64,000 bases of DNA from Paraburkholderia domus. GTDB lineage: Bacteria; Pseudomonadota; Gammaproteobacteria; Burkholderiales; Burkholderiaceae. A program made the position numbers and the translations under genes. Below are positions 35,533 through 45,729 of the stretch, piece after piece. Under the pieces are notes generated by a model. It made no database searches and was not told where the DNA came from. It worked only from the letters and a program-made list of their open reading frames with translations. The stretch spans positions 1-64,000 of the forward strand of contig NZ_CAJNAT010000003.1 of NCBI RefSeq assembly GCF_905220705.1, given 5' to 3'. Numbering within the stretch: the stretch's first letter is position 1; every line of letters starts with the position of its first letter.

Positions 35533-36786
35533 CTAGCGATCCACTTCGCCGAACACGATGTCCTGCGTACCGATGATCGTCACAGCGTCGGCGATCATGT
35601 GACCACGCGCCATTTCATCGAGCGTGGACAGGTGCGCATAGCCCGGCGCGCGAATCTTCAGGCGATACGGCTTGTTCGCGCCGTCCGAGATCAGATAGAT
35701 ACCGAACTCGCCCTTCGGATGTTCGACCGCCGCATACGCTTCGCCTTCCGGTACGTGGAAGCCTTCCGTGAAGAGCTTGAAGTGGTGAATCAAGTCTTCC
35801 ATGTTCGACTTCATGCCGACACGCGACGGCGGCGCAACCTTGTGATTGTCGACCATCACCGGACCAGGATTCTTACGCAGCCACTCAATGCACTGTTTCA
35901 CAATCCGCGTGGACTGGCGCATTTCTTCGACGCGAACCAGATACCGGTCATAACAATCGCCATTAACGCCGACCGGAATGTCGAAATCCATCTTGTCGTA
36001 AACTTCGTACGGCTGCTTCTTGCGCAGATCCCACTCGATACCCGAGCCGCGCAGCATCGCGCCGGTCATACCGAGGTTCAGCGCCCGTTCCGGGCTCACC
36101 ACGCCGATACCGACCAGACGTTGCTTCCAGATCCGGTTGTCGGTGAGCAGCGTTTCGTATTCGTCGACGCACTTGGGGAAACGCGTAAAGAAATCGTCGA
36201 TGAAGTCGAGCAGCGAACCTTGACGGTTTTCGTTCATCCTCGACAACGCCTTCGCATTGCGGATCTTCGACGCTTTGTATTGCGGCATTGCGTCAGGCAG
36301 ATCGCGGTACACGCCACCCGGACGGTAGTAGGCCGCGTGCATCCGTGCACCGGACACCGCCTCGTACACGTCCATCAGGTCTTCGCGCTCACGGAACGCA
36401 TACAGAAACACCGCCATCGCGCCCACGTCGAGCGCGTGTGCGCCGATCCACATCAGGTGGTTCAGCACCCGCGTGACTTCGTCGAACATGACGCGGATGT
36501 ACTGCGCGCGAATCGGCACTTCGATGCCGAGCAGCTTTTCAATCGCCATCACGTAGCCGTGCTCGTTGACCATCATCGACACGTAGTCGAGACGGTCCAT
36601 GTACGGCACGGACTGGATGAAGGTTTTGGTTTCCGCGAGCTTTTCAGTCGCGCGATGCAGGAGGCCGATGTGCGGATCGGCGCGCTGGATGACTTCGCCG
36701 TCGAGTTCGAGCACGAGGCGCAGCACACCGTGCGCAGCCGGGTGCTGAGGACCGAAGTTGAGCGTGTAGTTCTTGATCTCTGCCAT
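35533..36786 (-). CDS. nuoD: NADH-quinone oxidoreductase subunit D
   Basis: A 417-residue 49-kDa-type subunit derived from the large subunit of NiFe hydrogenase; it forms the quinone headgroup site with Nuo[21 protein letters not shown] holds the conserved His and Tyr region, and [17 protein letters not shown] and VFGEVDR are typical. Length is normal. It follows nuoC by nine bases. Confidence 0.97.
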   Translation of the reverse strand: MAEIKNYTLNFGPQHPAAHGVLRLVLELDGEVIQRADPHIGLLHRATEKLAETKTFIQSVPYMDRLDYVSMMVNEHGYVMAIEKLLGIEVPIRAQYIRVMFDEVTRVLNHLMWIGAHALDVGAMAVFLYAFREREDLMDVYEAVSGARMHAAYYRPGGVYRDLPDAMPQYKASKIRNAKALSRMNENRQGSLLDFIDDFFTRFPKCVDEYETLLTDNRIWKQRLVGIGVVSPERALNLGMTGAMLRGSGIEWDLRKKQPYEVYDKMDFDIPVGVNGDCYDRYLVRVEEMRQSTRIVKQCIEWLRKNPGPVMVDNHKVAPPSRVGMKSNMEDLIHHFKLFTEGFHVPEGEAYAAVEHPKGEFGIYLISDGANKPYRLKIRAPGYAHLSTLDEMARGHMIADAVTIIGTQDIVFGEVDR

Positions 36787-36795
36787 GGCGTTCTC

Positions 36796-37398
36796 TTAGT
36801 GTTTCAGACCGCCATAGCGATCCTCGCGGATCACGCGCGGCGTGATTTCCCGCGGCTCGATCGTCACAGGCTGATAGACGACGCGCTTCTCTTCCGGGTC
36901 GTAACGCATTTCGACGTAGCCGGAAACAGGGAAATCTTTACGGAACGGGTGACCAATGAAACCGTAGTCGGTCAGGATGCGGCGCAGGTCCGGGTGACCC
37001 TCGAAGACGATGCCGTACAGGTCGAATGCTTCGCGCTCGTACCAGTTGGCCGAACTCCAGATATCGACGACCGACGCGACGATCGGCACTTCGTCGTCCG
37101 GCGCGAACACACGCAGACGCAAACGCCAGTTGTTCTGCACCGACAACAAATGCAGAACGGCCGCGAAACGCGGACCGTCGTATGCGCCATCGCCGTAGGT
37201 CTGATAGTCGACGCCGCACAGATCCATCAACTGCTCGAAACCGAGCGTGCGGTCGTCGCGCAGACGCGTTGCCACGTTAATGTAATCGCTCGCCTTCACG
37301 ACGATCGTCAACTCACCGACTGCCTCGGTGGTGCTCAACAGGAGGCCGCCAAAGGCCGCCTCGAGGTTCGCTTTCAGGGTCTCGAGTTTGCTTGCCAT
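36796..37398 (-). CDS. nuoC: NADH-quinone oxidoreductase subunit C
   Basis: A 200-residue 30-kDa-type subunit of the peripheral arm. The family signature is [36 protein letters not shown] at about residues 115-150. It is separate from nuoD here (fused in E. coli). It lies 21 bases after nuoB. Confidence 0.97.
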   Translation of the reverse strand: MASKLETLKANLEAAFGGLLLSTTEAVGELTIVVKASDYINVATRLRDDRTLGFEQLMDLCGVDYQTYGDGAYDGPRFAAVLHLLSVQNNWRLRLRVFAPDDEVPIVASVVDIWSSANWYEREAFDLYGIVFEGHPDLRRILTDYGFIGHPFRKDFPVSGYVEMRYDPEEKRVVYQPVTIEPREITPRVIREDRYGGLKH

Positions 37399-37419
37399 AT
37401 TGTGGGGGAGGCGTTGGCC

Positions 37420-37899
37420 TTATTGACGGGCGATTGTGTTGGTGCGACGAATCTTGGCCTGCAACTGGATCACGCCATACACCAGCGCTTCCGCCGTAGG
37501 CGGGCAACCCGGCACATAGACGTCGACCGGCACGATCCGATCGCAGCCGCGCACTACCGAATAGGAATAGTGGTAGTAGCCGCCGCCGTTCGCGCACGAG
37601 CCCATCGAAATCACCCAGCGCGGCTCGGCCATCTGGTCGTAGACCTTGCGCAGAGCCGGCGCCATCTTGTTGCACAGCGTGCCGGCGACGATCATCACGT
37701 CCGACTGACGCGGACTCGGACGAAACACCACGCCGAAACGGTCAAGGTCATAACGGGCAGCGCCCGCATGCATCATCTCTACCGCGCAGCACGCGAGACC
37801 GAACGTCATCGGCCACAACGAACCGGTGCGCGTCCAGTTGATCAGTTTGTCTGCCGTAGTGGTGACAAACCCTTCCTTCAAGACCCCTTCGATACTCAT
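37420..37899 (-). CDS. nuoB: NADH-quinone oxidoreductase subunit B
   Basis: A 159-residue subunit that carries cluster N2, the last electron donor to quinone. The ligands are tandem Cys37-Cys38 ([10 protein letters not shown]), Cys102 ([11 protein letters not shown]) and Cys132 ([12 protein letters not shown]). ATG 37899 with GGAG upstream is chosen; the open frame runs 13 codons further. Confidence 0.96.
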
Positions 37900-37962
37900 T
37901 TGCTTTCCACTCCAGACGGGGTGGCAAGCCTTGGCCACCCACGCAAACCGGCGATTAATCCA

Positions 37963-38322
37963 TCATTCCCAGTCGAGGCCGCCCTTCTTCCAGATATAGG
38001 CGAAGCCCAACAGGAATTCGAGCAGGAAAATCATCATCGCCATGAAGCCAGGCCAGCCGATGTCGCGCAGGGCCACACCCCACGGGAACAGGAACGCGGT
38101 TTCAAGGTCGAAAATGATGAAGAGAATGGCGACGAGGTAGTAGCGCACATCGAACTTCATGCGCGCATCTTCGAATGCTTCGAAGCCGCACTCGTATGGT
38201 GCGTTTTTCTCGGTATCGGGCTTATTGGGACCGAGGATCTTGCCAATGCTGACCAGTGCTACGCCTAAACCGGTGCCCACAATGAGGAACAACAAGACGG
38301 GGAAATAGGCTGCGAGGTTCAA
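37963..38322 (-). CDS. nuoA: NADH-quinone oxidoreductase subunit A (TTG start)
   Basis: A 119-residue membrane subunit with three helices, the ECGFE motif and conserved membrane acidic residues. The start codon is TTG at 38320-38322, preceded by AGAGGAT five bases upstream; no in-frame ATG exists that would give the conserved N-terminus [12 protein letters not shown]. It is the first gene of the leftward operon nuoABCDEFGHIJKLMN-DUF2818-nudix. The promoter should lie in 38323-38437, between the start and the tRNA terminator, but I could not pick a convincing -35/-10 pair. Confidence 0.95.
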   Translation of the reverse strand: MNLAAYFPVLLFLIVGTGLGVALVSIGKILGPNKPDTEKNAPYECGFEAFEDARMKFDVRYYLVAILFIIFDLETAFLFPWGVALRDIGWPGFMAMMIFLLEFLLGFAYIWKKGGLDWE

Positions 38323-38435
38323 GACTATCCTCTATCGGTTGGTTCTGAATGCCGCCAAGAGCATAGCACTCCTGACGCGAAATCACTTCGGCAACGTACA
38401 TGCCGCAAGCCCAACGCAAGCCGCGCGTCAGAAGT

Positions 38436-38473
38436 AAAAATGCCAGCCGAAGCGAAGCAAGCGGCTGGCATTT
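38436..38473 (-). terminator. Terminator after tRNA-Leu
   Basis: AAATGCCAGCCG (38438-38449) is complementary to CGGCTGGCATTT (38462-38473), and on the minus strand the stem is followed by five T. It ends the tRNA transcript before the nuo operon. Confidence 0.9.
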
Positions 38474-38483
38474 AGATAACATT

Positions 38484-38568
38484 TGGTGCCGACGGCGAGA
38501 CTCGAACTCGCACAGCTTTCGCCACTACCCCCTCAAGATAGCGTGTCTACCAATTTCACCACGTCGGC
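38484..38568 (-). tRNA. tRNA-Leu (GAG)
   Basis: The 85-base minus-strand sequence has a perfect 7-bp acceptor stem (GCCGACG with CGTCGGC), encoded CCA, the T-arm GTTCGAGTC and a long variable arm as in class II tRNAs. The anticodon stem CTATC/GGTAG encloses the loop TTGAGGG, giving anticodon GAG, which reads Leu codons CUC and CUU. Confidence 0.95.
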
Positions 38569-38680
38569 ACTAACTGCAATCCGGGAAAACAACTTATAAA
38601 ACCCGCGAATCGCTTCAAGACTTAGATTGTAACTGGTCTAAACAGTTTGTTCAACGCACAAAAGCACTTTGAACGAAAAT

Positions 38681-39058
38681 TTATTTCGGCACGTCTGTAG
38701 CGGGGACGGATGCAGCCGACGCCGGCAATATTGCCGAGCCACCTGCCGGCGCTGCCGCAGCGGAAGCCGCCACAGGTGCAGTCACAGCCGTGCCCAGCAA
38801 GCCCGCGGACGGTTTCGCGCGATACGCACCGAGGTACGTGAGCGTCAATGTCGTTACAAAAAACACGGCTGCGAGGACTGCCGTTGTACGCGACAAAAAG
38901 TTTGCCGAACCGGTCGCACCGAACAGGCTGCCCGATGCACCGCTACCGAATGCAGCGCCCATATCGGCGCCTTTGCCGTGTTGCAGCAAGACAAGGCCGA
39001 TGACCCCGAGTGCCGACAACAACTGAACGACGATAATCAATGTTTTCAAATACAGCAT
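38681..39058 (-). CDS. secG: Preprotein translocase subunit SecG
   Basis: A 125-residue SecG. Two membrane helices (about 3-22 and 55-75) flank the conserved cytoplasmic loop VLLQHGKGADMGAAFGSGASGSLFGATGSANFLSRTT. SecG sits beside SecYE in the inner membrane and aids protein translocation. The C-terminus is extended by about 45 Ala/Pro-rich residues. ATG 39058 has AGGTGA upstream; an in-frame GTG lies three codons earlier. It lies 82 bases downstream of tpiA, the common betaproteobacterial arrangement. Confidence 0.95.
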   Translation of the reverse strand: MLYLKTLIIVVQLLSALGVIGLVLLQHGKGADMGAAFGSGASGSLFGATGSANFLSRTTAVLAAVFFVTTLTLTYLGAYRAKPSAGLLGTAVTAPVAASAAAAPAGGSAILPASAASVPATDVPK

Positions 39059-39140
39059 CACACTCACCTGAGTCTTTATTTAACCGCGCCACACAAAGTA
39101 TGCCGCGCGGGATTGGGTCATCCTCGCCGAGGCGCCCTGC

Positions 39141-39920
39141 TTAACCGGCGACGCTCGTCGCGGCCGCCGCTTTGCAGATCGCCAGGAAATCCTGGTCTTT
39201 CAACGACGCGCCGCCAATCAGGCCACCGTCGATATCCGGCTCGCGGAACAATTCTTCCGCGTTCTCCGGCTTCACACTGCCGCCGTACAACAACGGCACA
39301 TCCGCCACCGCCGCGCCTTTTGCTGCCAGACGCGAACGCAGGAACGCATGCACTGCCTGCGCCTGGTCCGACGTCGCGCTCTTGCCAGTGCCGATCGCCC
39401 AGACCGGTTCATACGCGACAACGATACGTGCCGCGTCCTCAACCGACAGCTTCGCCAGCACTTCATCCAGTTGCGTGCCGACCACCTGTTCGGTCGAACC
39501 CGCTTCACGCTCTTCGAGCGTTTCGCCAACACACACGATCGGGGTCAAACCTGCTTCCAACGCCCGCTGCGTCTTCACCGCCACCAACTCTGAGCTTTCA
39601 CGATGGTAAGCGCGGCGCTCCGAGTGCCCAACGATCGCGAGCGTGGCACCGAAATCCACCACCATCTGAGCAGCCACTTCGCCGGTATAGGCCCCATGTG
39701 CGAACGCCGAGACGTCCTGCACGCCCCACACGACCTTGCTGCCTTCCAGCAACGATTGAGTCTGCGCGAGATAAGGGCTCGGCACACAGACACCGACGCG
39801 CACATCAGCGGGCAATTCGCCCGCGCCTTGCGCCACTGCTTGCAACAGCGTTGTGTTCGCGGCGAGGCGCCCGTGCATCTTCCAGTTACCGACTACCAGC
39901 TTGGCTCGTTGTTTCGACAT
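39141..39920 (-). CDS. tpiA: Triosephosphate isomerase
   Basis: A 259-residue TIM-barrel enzyme interconverting dihydroxyacetone phosphate and glyceraldehyde 3-phosphate. Active-site residues appear as NWKMHG (Lys14), IVGHSERR (electrophilic His) and [11 protein letters not shown] (catalytic Glu), with the phosphate loop [10 protein letters not shown]. Length is normal. It is upstream of secG on the same strand. Confidence 0.97.
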   Translation of the reverse strand: MSKQRAKLVVGNWKMHGRLAANTTLLQAVAQGAGELPADVRVGVCVPSPYLAQTQSLLEGSKVVWGVQDVSAFAHGAYTGEVAAQMVVDFGATLAIVGHSERRAYHRESSELVAVKTQRALEAGLTPIVCVGETLEEREAGSTEQVVGTQLDEVLAKLSVEDAARIVVAYEPVWAIGTGKSATSDQAQAVHAFLRSRLAAKGAAVADVPLLYGGSVKPENAEELFREPDIDGGLIGGASLKDQDFLAICKAAAATSVAG

Positions 39921-40049
39921 CGTCTCGTCGTCTCGTCTTTCGTTGGCGGCGGACTTGGCTTGCGCTTACAGCCCGCCTTTCGGATTCATGCGGCGTGCGC
40001 AAAACGCGCAATTTTACTGCGTGGGGTGGATCGGGTCAAACCGACCGTG

Positions 40050-41066
40050 TCAAGCGTCCTGACCCCAAGTCAATACGATCTTGCCAACGTGCGTGCTGCT
40101 TTCCATCAGCGCGTGCGCTTCGGCGGCCTGCGCGGCCGGAAACACGCGATGCACCACCGGCTTGATATGGCCATCTTCGAGGTGAGGCCACACGCGCTCT
40201 TTCAACTGCGCGGCGATCTTCGCCTTGAACTCGATCGGCCGGGGGCGCAACGTCGAACCCGTCACAGTCAAACGGCGACGCAGCACTTCATTCAGATTCA
40301 GCTCCGCCTTCGCGCCGCCCAGCAAGGCGATCAGCACGATGCGGCCGCCGTCGGCCAATGCGGTCAGCTCACGCGGCACATAACTGCCCGCCACCATGTC
40401 GAGGATCACGTCGACACCGCGATCATTCGTCAGCGACTTGATGACTTCGACGAAATCCTCAGTTTTGTAGTTGATCGCACGTTCGGCGCCGAGCGCCTCG
40501 CAGGCGCGGCACTTTTCGTCCGAGCCGGCCGTGGCGAACACGCGAAAACCCAGCGCGTGCGCGATCTGGATCGCCGTCACGCCGATGCCGCTCGAGCCCC
40601 CCTGCACCAGCAGCGTCTCGTTCGGGGCGCCTTCGCCCTTGCCGAGCTGCGCCCGGTCGAACACGTTGCTCCACACCGTGAAGAATGTTTCCGGCAGCGA
40701 AGCCGCCTCGACGTCCGACAATCCGGCGGGCACCGGCAAGCACTGCAACAGCGGCGCGGTCGCGTATTCCGCGTAACCGCCACCGGCGAGCAACGCACAC
40801 ACGCGGTCACCCACTTTCAAGCCGAACGGGTTGTTCTTCTCGTCGATGGCGCCGTCGACGATCTCGCCCGCCACCTCCAGCCCCGGCAGATCCGAAGCAC
40901 CCGGCGGCGGCGCGTAGCCGCCCTTGCGCTGGAACACGTCCGGACGGTTGATGCCCGATGCTGCCACCTTGATCAGCACCTCGCCCGCTTTCGGCTGCGG
41001 CATCGGCCGCTCAGCCAGCTTGAGGACGTCCGGTGCGCCGAATTCGGTGATTTCGATCGCTTTCAT
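40050..41066 (-). CDS. NAD(P)H-quinone oxidoreductase, zinc-independent MDR family (PIG3/QOR type)
   Basis: A 338-residue medium-chain reductase. It starts MKAIEITEFGAPDVLKL; the catalytic domain lacks the Cys/His zinc ligands of alcohol dehydrogenases, and the cofactor domain has VQGGSSGIGVTAIQIAHALG, the QOR/PIG3-type glycine motif that favours NADPH. It likely reduces quinones or enones. It is upstream of tpiA by 129 bases on the same strand; co-transcription is possible. Confidence 0.87.
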   Translation of the reverse strand: MKAIEITEFGAPDVLKLAERPMPQPKAGEVLIKVAASGINRPDVFQRKGGYAPPPGASDLPGLEVAGEIVDGAIDEKNNPFGLKVGDRVCALLAGGGYAEYATAPLLQCLPVPAGLSDVEAASLPETFFTVWSNVFDRAQLGKGEGAPNETLLVQGGSSGIGVTAIQIAHALGFRVFATAGSDEKCRACEALGAERAINYKTEDFVEVIKSLTNDRGVDVILDMVAGSYVPRELTALADGGRIVLIALLGGAKAELNLNEVLRRRLTVTGSTLRPRPIEFKAKIAAQLKERVWPHLEDGHIKPVVHRVFPAAQAAEAHALMESSTHVGKIVLTWGQDA

Positions 41067-41222
41067 CTGCGTCTACTCCAAGATTGGATTGCGTTGCCTA
41101 CGAACGGAAATCGTCTGAGCTGCGACGAAGCGCTTCATGCAAACAGAGTACCCGCTTATGCCGGGTTGCACCTGCTTGCGTCTGTGCCTGTTTGCAACGC
41201 AATCCACCCTGCACCCTTCATG

Positions 41223-41257
41223 AAAAACGGCCGGCGCGCATTCGCGCTGCCGGCCGT
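41223..41257 (-). terminator. Terminator after pnp
   Basis: ACGGCCGGC on each side (41227-41235 and 41249-41257) forms a strong GC stem; on the minus strand it is followed by TTTTT. It lies just after the pnp stop codon. Confidence 0.85.
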
Positions 41258-41272
41258 CGCCCTGCTACCGCA

Positions 41273-43420
41273 TTACTGCGGCGTCGGTTCGCCTTGCGGC
41301 GCGCCGCTCGAGGCGTCGTTCAGCAACGCCTTGGCCGACAAACGCACGCGGCCCTTTTCGTCCGTCTGGATGACCTTGACCTTCACTTGCTGGCCGTCCT
41401 TCAGGTAGTCGTTGATGTCCTTGATACGCTCGTTAGCGATTTCGGAGATGTGCAACAGACCGTCCTTGCCCGGCAGGATGTTCACGATCGCGCCGAAATC
41501 GAGCAGCTTAAGCACGGTACCTTCGTACACTTGGCCCACTTCGACTTCCAGCGTGATGTTCTCGATACGCTTCTTCGCTTCGGCCATCCCTTCGCTGCTC
41601 GTGCTGGCGATGGTGACGACGCCGTCGTCCGAAATATCGATCGTCGTGCCGGTTTCTTCGGTCAGCGCGCGGATCACCGAACCACCCTTGCCGATCACGT
41701 CGCGGATCTTTTCCGGATTGATCTTGATGGTGATCATGCGCGGCGCGTAGTCCGACAGCACCGTGTTCGCGCCAGACACCGCCGAGGTCATCTTGCCGAG
41801 GATGTGCATACGGCCTTCCTTCGCTTGCGCGAGAGCGACCTGCATGATTTCCTTGGTGATGCCCTGGATCTTGATGTCCATCTGCAGCGCGGTCACGCCT
41901 TGCTCGGTACCCGCGACCTTGAAGTCCATGTCGCCGAGGTGATCTTCGTCGCCGAGGATGTCGGTCAGCACGGCAAACTTGTTGCCTTCGAGGATCAGGC
42001 CCATCGCGATGCCGGCAACGTGCGCCTTCATCGGCACGCCTGCGTCCATCAGTGCGAGGCAGCCGCCGCACACCGAAGCCATCGACGACGAACCATTCGA
42101 TTCGGTGATTTCCGAAACGACACGGATCGAATAGCCGAATTCGTCGGCGCTCGGCAGGCATGCAGCCAGCGCGCGCTTGGCCAGACGGCCGTGACCGATT
42201 TCACGGCGCTTCGGCGAACCGACGCGGCCCGTTTCGCCGGTCGCGAACGGAGGCATGTTGTAGTGGAGCATGAAGCGTTCGCGGTACTCGCCTTCGAGCG
42301 CGTCGATGTTCTGCTCGTCGCCCTTCGTGCCCAGCGTCGCGACCACCATCGCCTGCGTTTCGCCACGCGTGAACAGTGCCGAACCGTGCGTACGCGGCAG
42401 CACGCCGGTACGGATTTCGATCGGGCGCACAGTGCGCGTGTCGCGGCCGTCGATACGCGGCTCGCCGTTCAGGATCTGGGTACGGACGATCTTCGCTTCG
42501 ATGTCGAACAGCACATTGCCGACGCTAGCCTTGTCCGCCGCAACCGTGCCGGCTGCCGCTGCTTCTTCTTCCAGCTTGGCCGACGTTGCTGCGTAAACTT
42601 CCTTCAGCTTGGTCGAACGGGCTTGCTTGTCGCGGAGTTGATAAGCGGCGAGCAGATCGGCTTGCGCCAGTTCCGACACGCGGGCGATCAGCGGCTCATT
42701 CTTGGCGGCCGGCTTCCAATCCCATTCCGGCTTGCCACCTTCGCGAACCATCTCGTGGATCACGTCGATCGCGACCTGCATTTGTTCGTGGCCGAACACC
42801 ACTGCGCCGAGCATGATTTCTTCGGACAGTTGCTGCGCTTCCGATTCCACCATCAGCACCGCGCGCTCCGTACCGGCGACGATCAGGTCGAGTGCCGATT
42901 CCTTCATCTGCGGACGCGTCGGGTTCAACACGTATTCGTTGTTGATGTACGCCACGCGTGCTGCGCCAACCGGGCCGTTGAACGGCAGACCGGAGATCGC
43001 GAGCGCCGCCGACGCGCCGATCAGCGCGGGGATGTCAGCGGGAACTTCGGGGTTCAGCGACAGGACGTGGATCACGACCTGGACTTCGTTGTAGAAGCCT
43101 TCCGGGAACAGCGGACGCAGCGGACGGTCGATCAGGCGCGAAATCAGCGTTTCGCCTTCCGACGGACGGCCTTCACGGCGGAAGAAACCACCCGGAATCT
43201 TGCCTGCGGCGTAGGTCTTTTCGAGGTAATCGACAGTCAGCGGGAAAAAGTCCTGACCCGGCTTGGCGGTCTTGGCGCCGACCACGGTCGCCAGCACAAC
43301 GGTGTCTTCGACGTCGACGATCACCGCGCCGCTCGCTTGACGAGCGATTTCGCCCGTTTCGAGACGAACCTTATGTTGTCCCCACTGAAATTCTTTGACG
43401 ATCTTGTTGAACATAGTCAT
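41273..43420 (-). CDS. pnp: Polyribonucleotide nucleotidyltransferase (PNPase)
   Basis: A 715-residue 3'-5' phosphorolytic exoribonuclease of the RNA degradosome. Two RNase PH-like domains (about 1-220 and 310-540, the second with [16 protein letters not shown]) are joined by a helical domain. They are followed by a KH domain ([21 protein letters not shown]) and an S1 domain ([33 protein letters not shown]). The ribosome site is GAGGAA. It lies downstream of rpsO in the conserved rpsO-pnp order. Confidence 0.97.
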   Translation of the reverse strand: MTMFNKIVKEFQWGQHKVRLETGEIARQASGAVIVDVEDTVVLATVVGAKTAKPGQDFFPLTVDYLEKTYAAGKIPGGFFRREGRPSEGETLISRLIDRPLRPLFPEGFYNEVQVVIHVLSLNPEVPADIPALIGASAALAISGLPFNGPVGAARVAYINNEYVLNPTRPQMKESALDLIVAGTERAVLMVESEAQQLSEEIMLGAVVFGHEQMQVAIDVIHEMVREGGKPEWDWKPAAKNEPLIARVSELAQADLLAAYQLRDKQARSTKLKEVYAATSAKLEEEAAAAGTVAADKASVGNVLFDIEAKIVRTQILNGEPRIDGRDTRTVRPIEIRTGVLPRTHGSALFTRGETQAMVVATLGTKGDEQNIDALEGEYRERFMLHYNMPPFATGETGRVGSPKRREIGHGRLAKRALAACLPSADEFGYSIRVVSEITESNGSSSMASVCGGCLALMDAGVPMKAHVAGIAMGLILEGNKFAVLTDILGDEDHLGDMDFKVAGTEQGVTALQMDIKIQGITKEIMQVALAQAKEGRMHILGKMTSAVSGANTVLSDYAPRMITIKINPEKIRDVIGKGGSVIRALTEETGTTIDISDDGVVTIASTSSEGMAEAKKRIENITLEVEVGQVYEGTVLKLLDFGAIVNILPGKDGLLHISEIANERIKDINDYLKDGQQVKVKVIQTDEKGRVRLSAKALLNDASSGAPQGEPTPQ

Positions 43421-43700
43421 TGCTTTTCCTCTTCGTTATGCCGCGCGGACCAGAAGCGGCGCGGCAACGCCAGGACCGGCGCCACAGGGGAAGAGTAGTG
43501 TTATGCCATTCCAGAGAACCACGCCCTACGTTTATGTACGCGCGCGAACCGCTGGAATGACACAAAGCTCTGCCCTGAAGCCCGGCCGTATTTCTGCTTT
43601 TTTGCTACTTTTTTTACTGCTGTTTTCCTGCTAGCCGCCGCATGAATCGTCACGCTACCGCGACCGGCAGGCGGTGCACATCACATGAAGCGCACCGTGC
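43421..43700 (-). other. pnp leader region with a long-range hairpin
   Basis: No gene is seen. CATTCCAG (43507-43514) is complementary to CTGGAATG (43552-43559), about 90-130 bases upstream of the pnp start. In E. coli the pnp leader hairpin is cut by RNase III so that PNPase represses itself; a similar role here is an inference. No promoter was confidently placed. Confidence 0.4.
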
Positions 43701-43740
43701 AAAAACAAAATGCCTGTATCAGTGGAACTGACACAGGCAT
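43701..43740 (-). terminator. Terminator after rpsO
   Basis: A 14-bp stem (43710-43723 with 43727-43740) with loop GGA and one wobble pair is followed on the minus strand by TTTTGTTTTT. It would partly separate rpsO from pnp transcription. Confidence 0.9.
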
Positions 43741-43760
43741 CTTGCTGAACGACTGGCCGA

Positions 43761-44033
43761 TTACTTACGCAGACCCAGCTTCTCGATCAGTGCGCGGTAA
43801 CGATCCGCGTCCTTACCCTTCAGGTAGTCGAGCAGCTTACGACGGCGGCTCACCATGCGCAGCAGACCGCGGCGGCTGTGGTGATCTTTCGTGTGTGCCT
43901 TGAAGTGAACGGTCAGTTCGTTGATACGGGTCGTGAGCAGCGCGACCTGAACTTCGGGGGAGCCGGTGTCGTTAGCTGCGCGTGCGAATTGCGCAACGAC
44001 TTCGGACTTCTTGCTTGTTTCAACTGCGGACAT
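43761..44033 (-). CDS. rpsO: 30S ribosomal protein S15
   Basis: A 90-residue ribosomal protein with the S15 pattern [48 protein letters not shown]. It binds the central domain of 16S rRNA early in 30S assembly. AAGGAAAT is a few bases before ATG 44033; the frame runs 41 codons further upstream without signals. A perfect hairpin lies in its leader (44102-44128). Confidence 0.97.
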   Translation of the reverse strand: MSAVETSKKSEVVAQFARAANDTGSPEVQVALLTTRINELTVHFKAHTKDHHSRRGLLRMVSRRRKLLDYLKGKDADRYRALIEKLGLRK

Positions 44034-44101
44034 GTCGATTTCCTTAAGAACTAGACAGGCGGTCACGGAAGAAAGGCCGTGCCGTGGGTTACCCGAGCGC
44101 A

Positions 44102-44128
44102 CATGCCACATGACAACCATGTGGCATG
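44102..44128 (-). promoter_or_regulatory. Perfect 11-bp hairpin in the rpsO leader
   Basis: CATGCCACATG (44102-44112), loop of five, CATGTGGCATG (44118-44128). It lies downstream of the predicted rpsO promoter and about 70 bases before the start codon, so it would be in the 5' untranslated RNA. It has no T-run in the direction of transcription. S15 autoregulation through leader RNA folds is known in several bacteria; a link here is inferred. Confidence 0.6.
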
Positions 44129-44146
44129 CCTCACAACGGGACGCGT

Positions 44147-44175
44147 ATTGTAGCACAGCCCAATCCGGCCGCGAA
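44147..44175 (-). promoter_or_regulatory. rpsO promoter candidate (extended -10)
   Basis: Minus strand: -35 TTCGCG (44170-44175), a 17-base spacer, and -10 TACAAT (44147-44152) preceded by TGC, the extended -10 form. Start expected near 44140, upstream of the leader hairpin. Confidence 0.6.
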
Positions 44176-44228
44176 CCCTACTGGCCGGGCGGGATCGTGG
44201 GCAGTTTGCGTTGGCCCGAGCGCCCGCT

Positions 44229-45539
44229 CTACCGCTTCATCTTGCACACGGTCGGCGGCATGGTGCGCTCGGGCGGCAAAGCCAGCACCGTACGGAAACC
44301 GTAGCCTGAACCTTCGTCATCGAACTTGACGCCCGGCGTGCCGACCCTATCCATCTCCATCACGTAAAGGGGCTGGATCAGCTGGTGATCATCGGCCCGC
44401 ATCCACGAGGCGTGGAAGCCGTGGTCGAATTTGATGCCCTCCAACGCCCGGGCGACGGCTGTCGGGTCGGCACTGCCGGCGCGGTTCATCGCCGTGGCCA
44501 GGGCTTCGATCATCAATGACATGCGCAGCACCGGATAATCGTCCTGCGCGGCCGGGAAACGGGCTCGAAACGCCGCGTACCAGGCGTCGGAAGCCGCGCC
44601 GCCGACGTTCGGGTGCCAGTCGGCTACCGCGATCACATGTTTGACGCCGGCGTCACCCAGCGCGGCAGGCGCGCCGAGGCTGTTGCCGTAGAAGGTATAA
44701 AACCTGGTGTCCAGACCCTGCTCTCGCGCGGCCTTGACCAGCAGCGTCAGATCGTTACCCCAATTACCGGTGATAACCGCGTCCGCGCCGCTCGCGCGAA
44801 TCTTGGCGATGTACGGCGCGAAATCCTTCACGCGGCCGATCGGATGAAATTCGTCGCCGACGACCGCAATATCCGGGCGCTTTGCGGCCAGCGCCGAACG
44901 CGCGAGACTGCTGACGTCGTGGCCGAAGCTGTAGTCCTGGTTCAGCAGATAAACCTTCTTTACGGCCTTGTCGCGCTGGATCACGTCAGCCAGCGCATCC
45001 ATGCGCATGCCCGCGTGCGCGTCGAAACGGAAGTGCCAGAAGCTGCAATTGACGTTGGTCAGGGCGGGATCGTCGGCGGAATAATTGAGGAACAGTTCGC
45101 GATTGCCCGGCTCGCGGCTGTTCTGCTTGTCGATCGCGCCGATCAGCGCGGCCGCCACCGCCGAGCTGTTGCCTTGCATGATGTAACCGATGTGCCGGTC
45201 CGCGGCGGCGCGCAGTTGCACCAACGCCTCCTCGGCGCTGCCCTTGCTGTCCAGCACGACCAGCTCGAGCGGATGCGCGCCGTCGGCGAGCTTCACGCCC
45301 CCTTGTGCATTCACCTGTTCGACACCGAAGCGCAGATTGCGCTCCACCGCCGCGCCCGCGTTCGCGAACGGGCCGGACATGCCTTCGATCAGCGCCAGCT
45401 GGATCGGCGTACCCGTGGGCTTGTCTACTGGCTTGCCTGCCGGACCAGACGCCGCTTCTCCCGCGGCGTAAGCCGCCGCGGCCGCCGAAATCGCCGCCAG
45501 CGCCACGACTGCTGCTGCCGCCCGTTGCCACTTCGCCAT
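44229..45539 (-). CDS. ABC transporter substrate-binding protein, branched-chain amino acid type
   Basis: A 436-residue periplasmic protein. Residues 1-26 are a signal peptide (MAKWQRAAAAVVALAAISAAAA...). The mature part follows the LivJ-like Peripla_BP_6 fold: IQLALIEGMSGPFANAGAAVERNLRFGVEQVNAQGG, GNSSAVAAAL, then VYLLNQDYSFGHDVSS and GADAVITGNWGNDLTLLVKAAREQG. No permease or ATPase genes are adjacent, so it is an orphan that must pair with a transporter elsewhere or serve as a sensor. ATG 45539 is chosen (GGGG eight bases before); ATG 45545 is also possible. Confidence 0.87.
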   Translation of the reverse strand: MAKWQRAAAAVVALAAISAAAAAYAAGEAASGPAGKPVDKPTGTPIQLALIEGMSGPFANAGAAVERNLRFGVEQVNAQGGVKLADGAHPLELVVLDSKGSAEEALVQLRAAADRHIGYIMQGNSSAVAAALIGAIDKQNSREPGNRELFLNYSADDPALTNVNCSFWHFRFDAHAGMRMDALADVIQRDKAVKKVYLLNQDYSFGHDVSSLARSALAAKRPDIAVVGDEFHPIGRVKDFAPYIAKIRASGADAVITGNWGNDLTLLVKAAREQGLDTRFYTFYGNSLGAPAALGDAGVKHVIAVADWHPNVGGAASDAWYAAFRARFPAAQDDYPVLRMSLMIEALATAMNRAGSADPTAVARALEGIKFDHGFHASWMRADDHQLIQPLYVMEMDRVGTPGVKFDDEGSGYGFRTVLALPPERTMPPTVCKMKR

Positions 45540-45729
45540 CGTCATTACCCCGCTGGATTCGTCGAAGCGCGGATCATAGGGTGTTCCAGACGGAATAAGC
45601 AAGCCGGCGAATCCGTTACTGTGCTGCCGGCGACGCCTTGTACGAAGCGCAAATCTTTTGCTGCCGCCCGTGTCAAAATAATGCGGCTCGATGATAAAAA
45701 CCGCTACTCAAATGCCATCGGAGGAATTC

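Noticed and set aside
35491..38268. 925-codon plus-strand open frame across nuoA-nuoE
   Set aside because: It lies opposite five certain complex I genes and its protein is His/Arg/Val-rich with no domain; long antisense frames are common in GC-rich DNA.
41084..43498. 804-codon plus-strand open frame opposite pnp
   Set aside because: Composition is typical of an antisense shadow, and PNPase on the other strand is certain.
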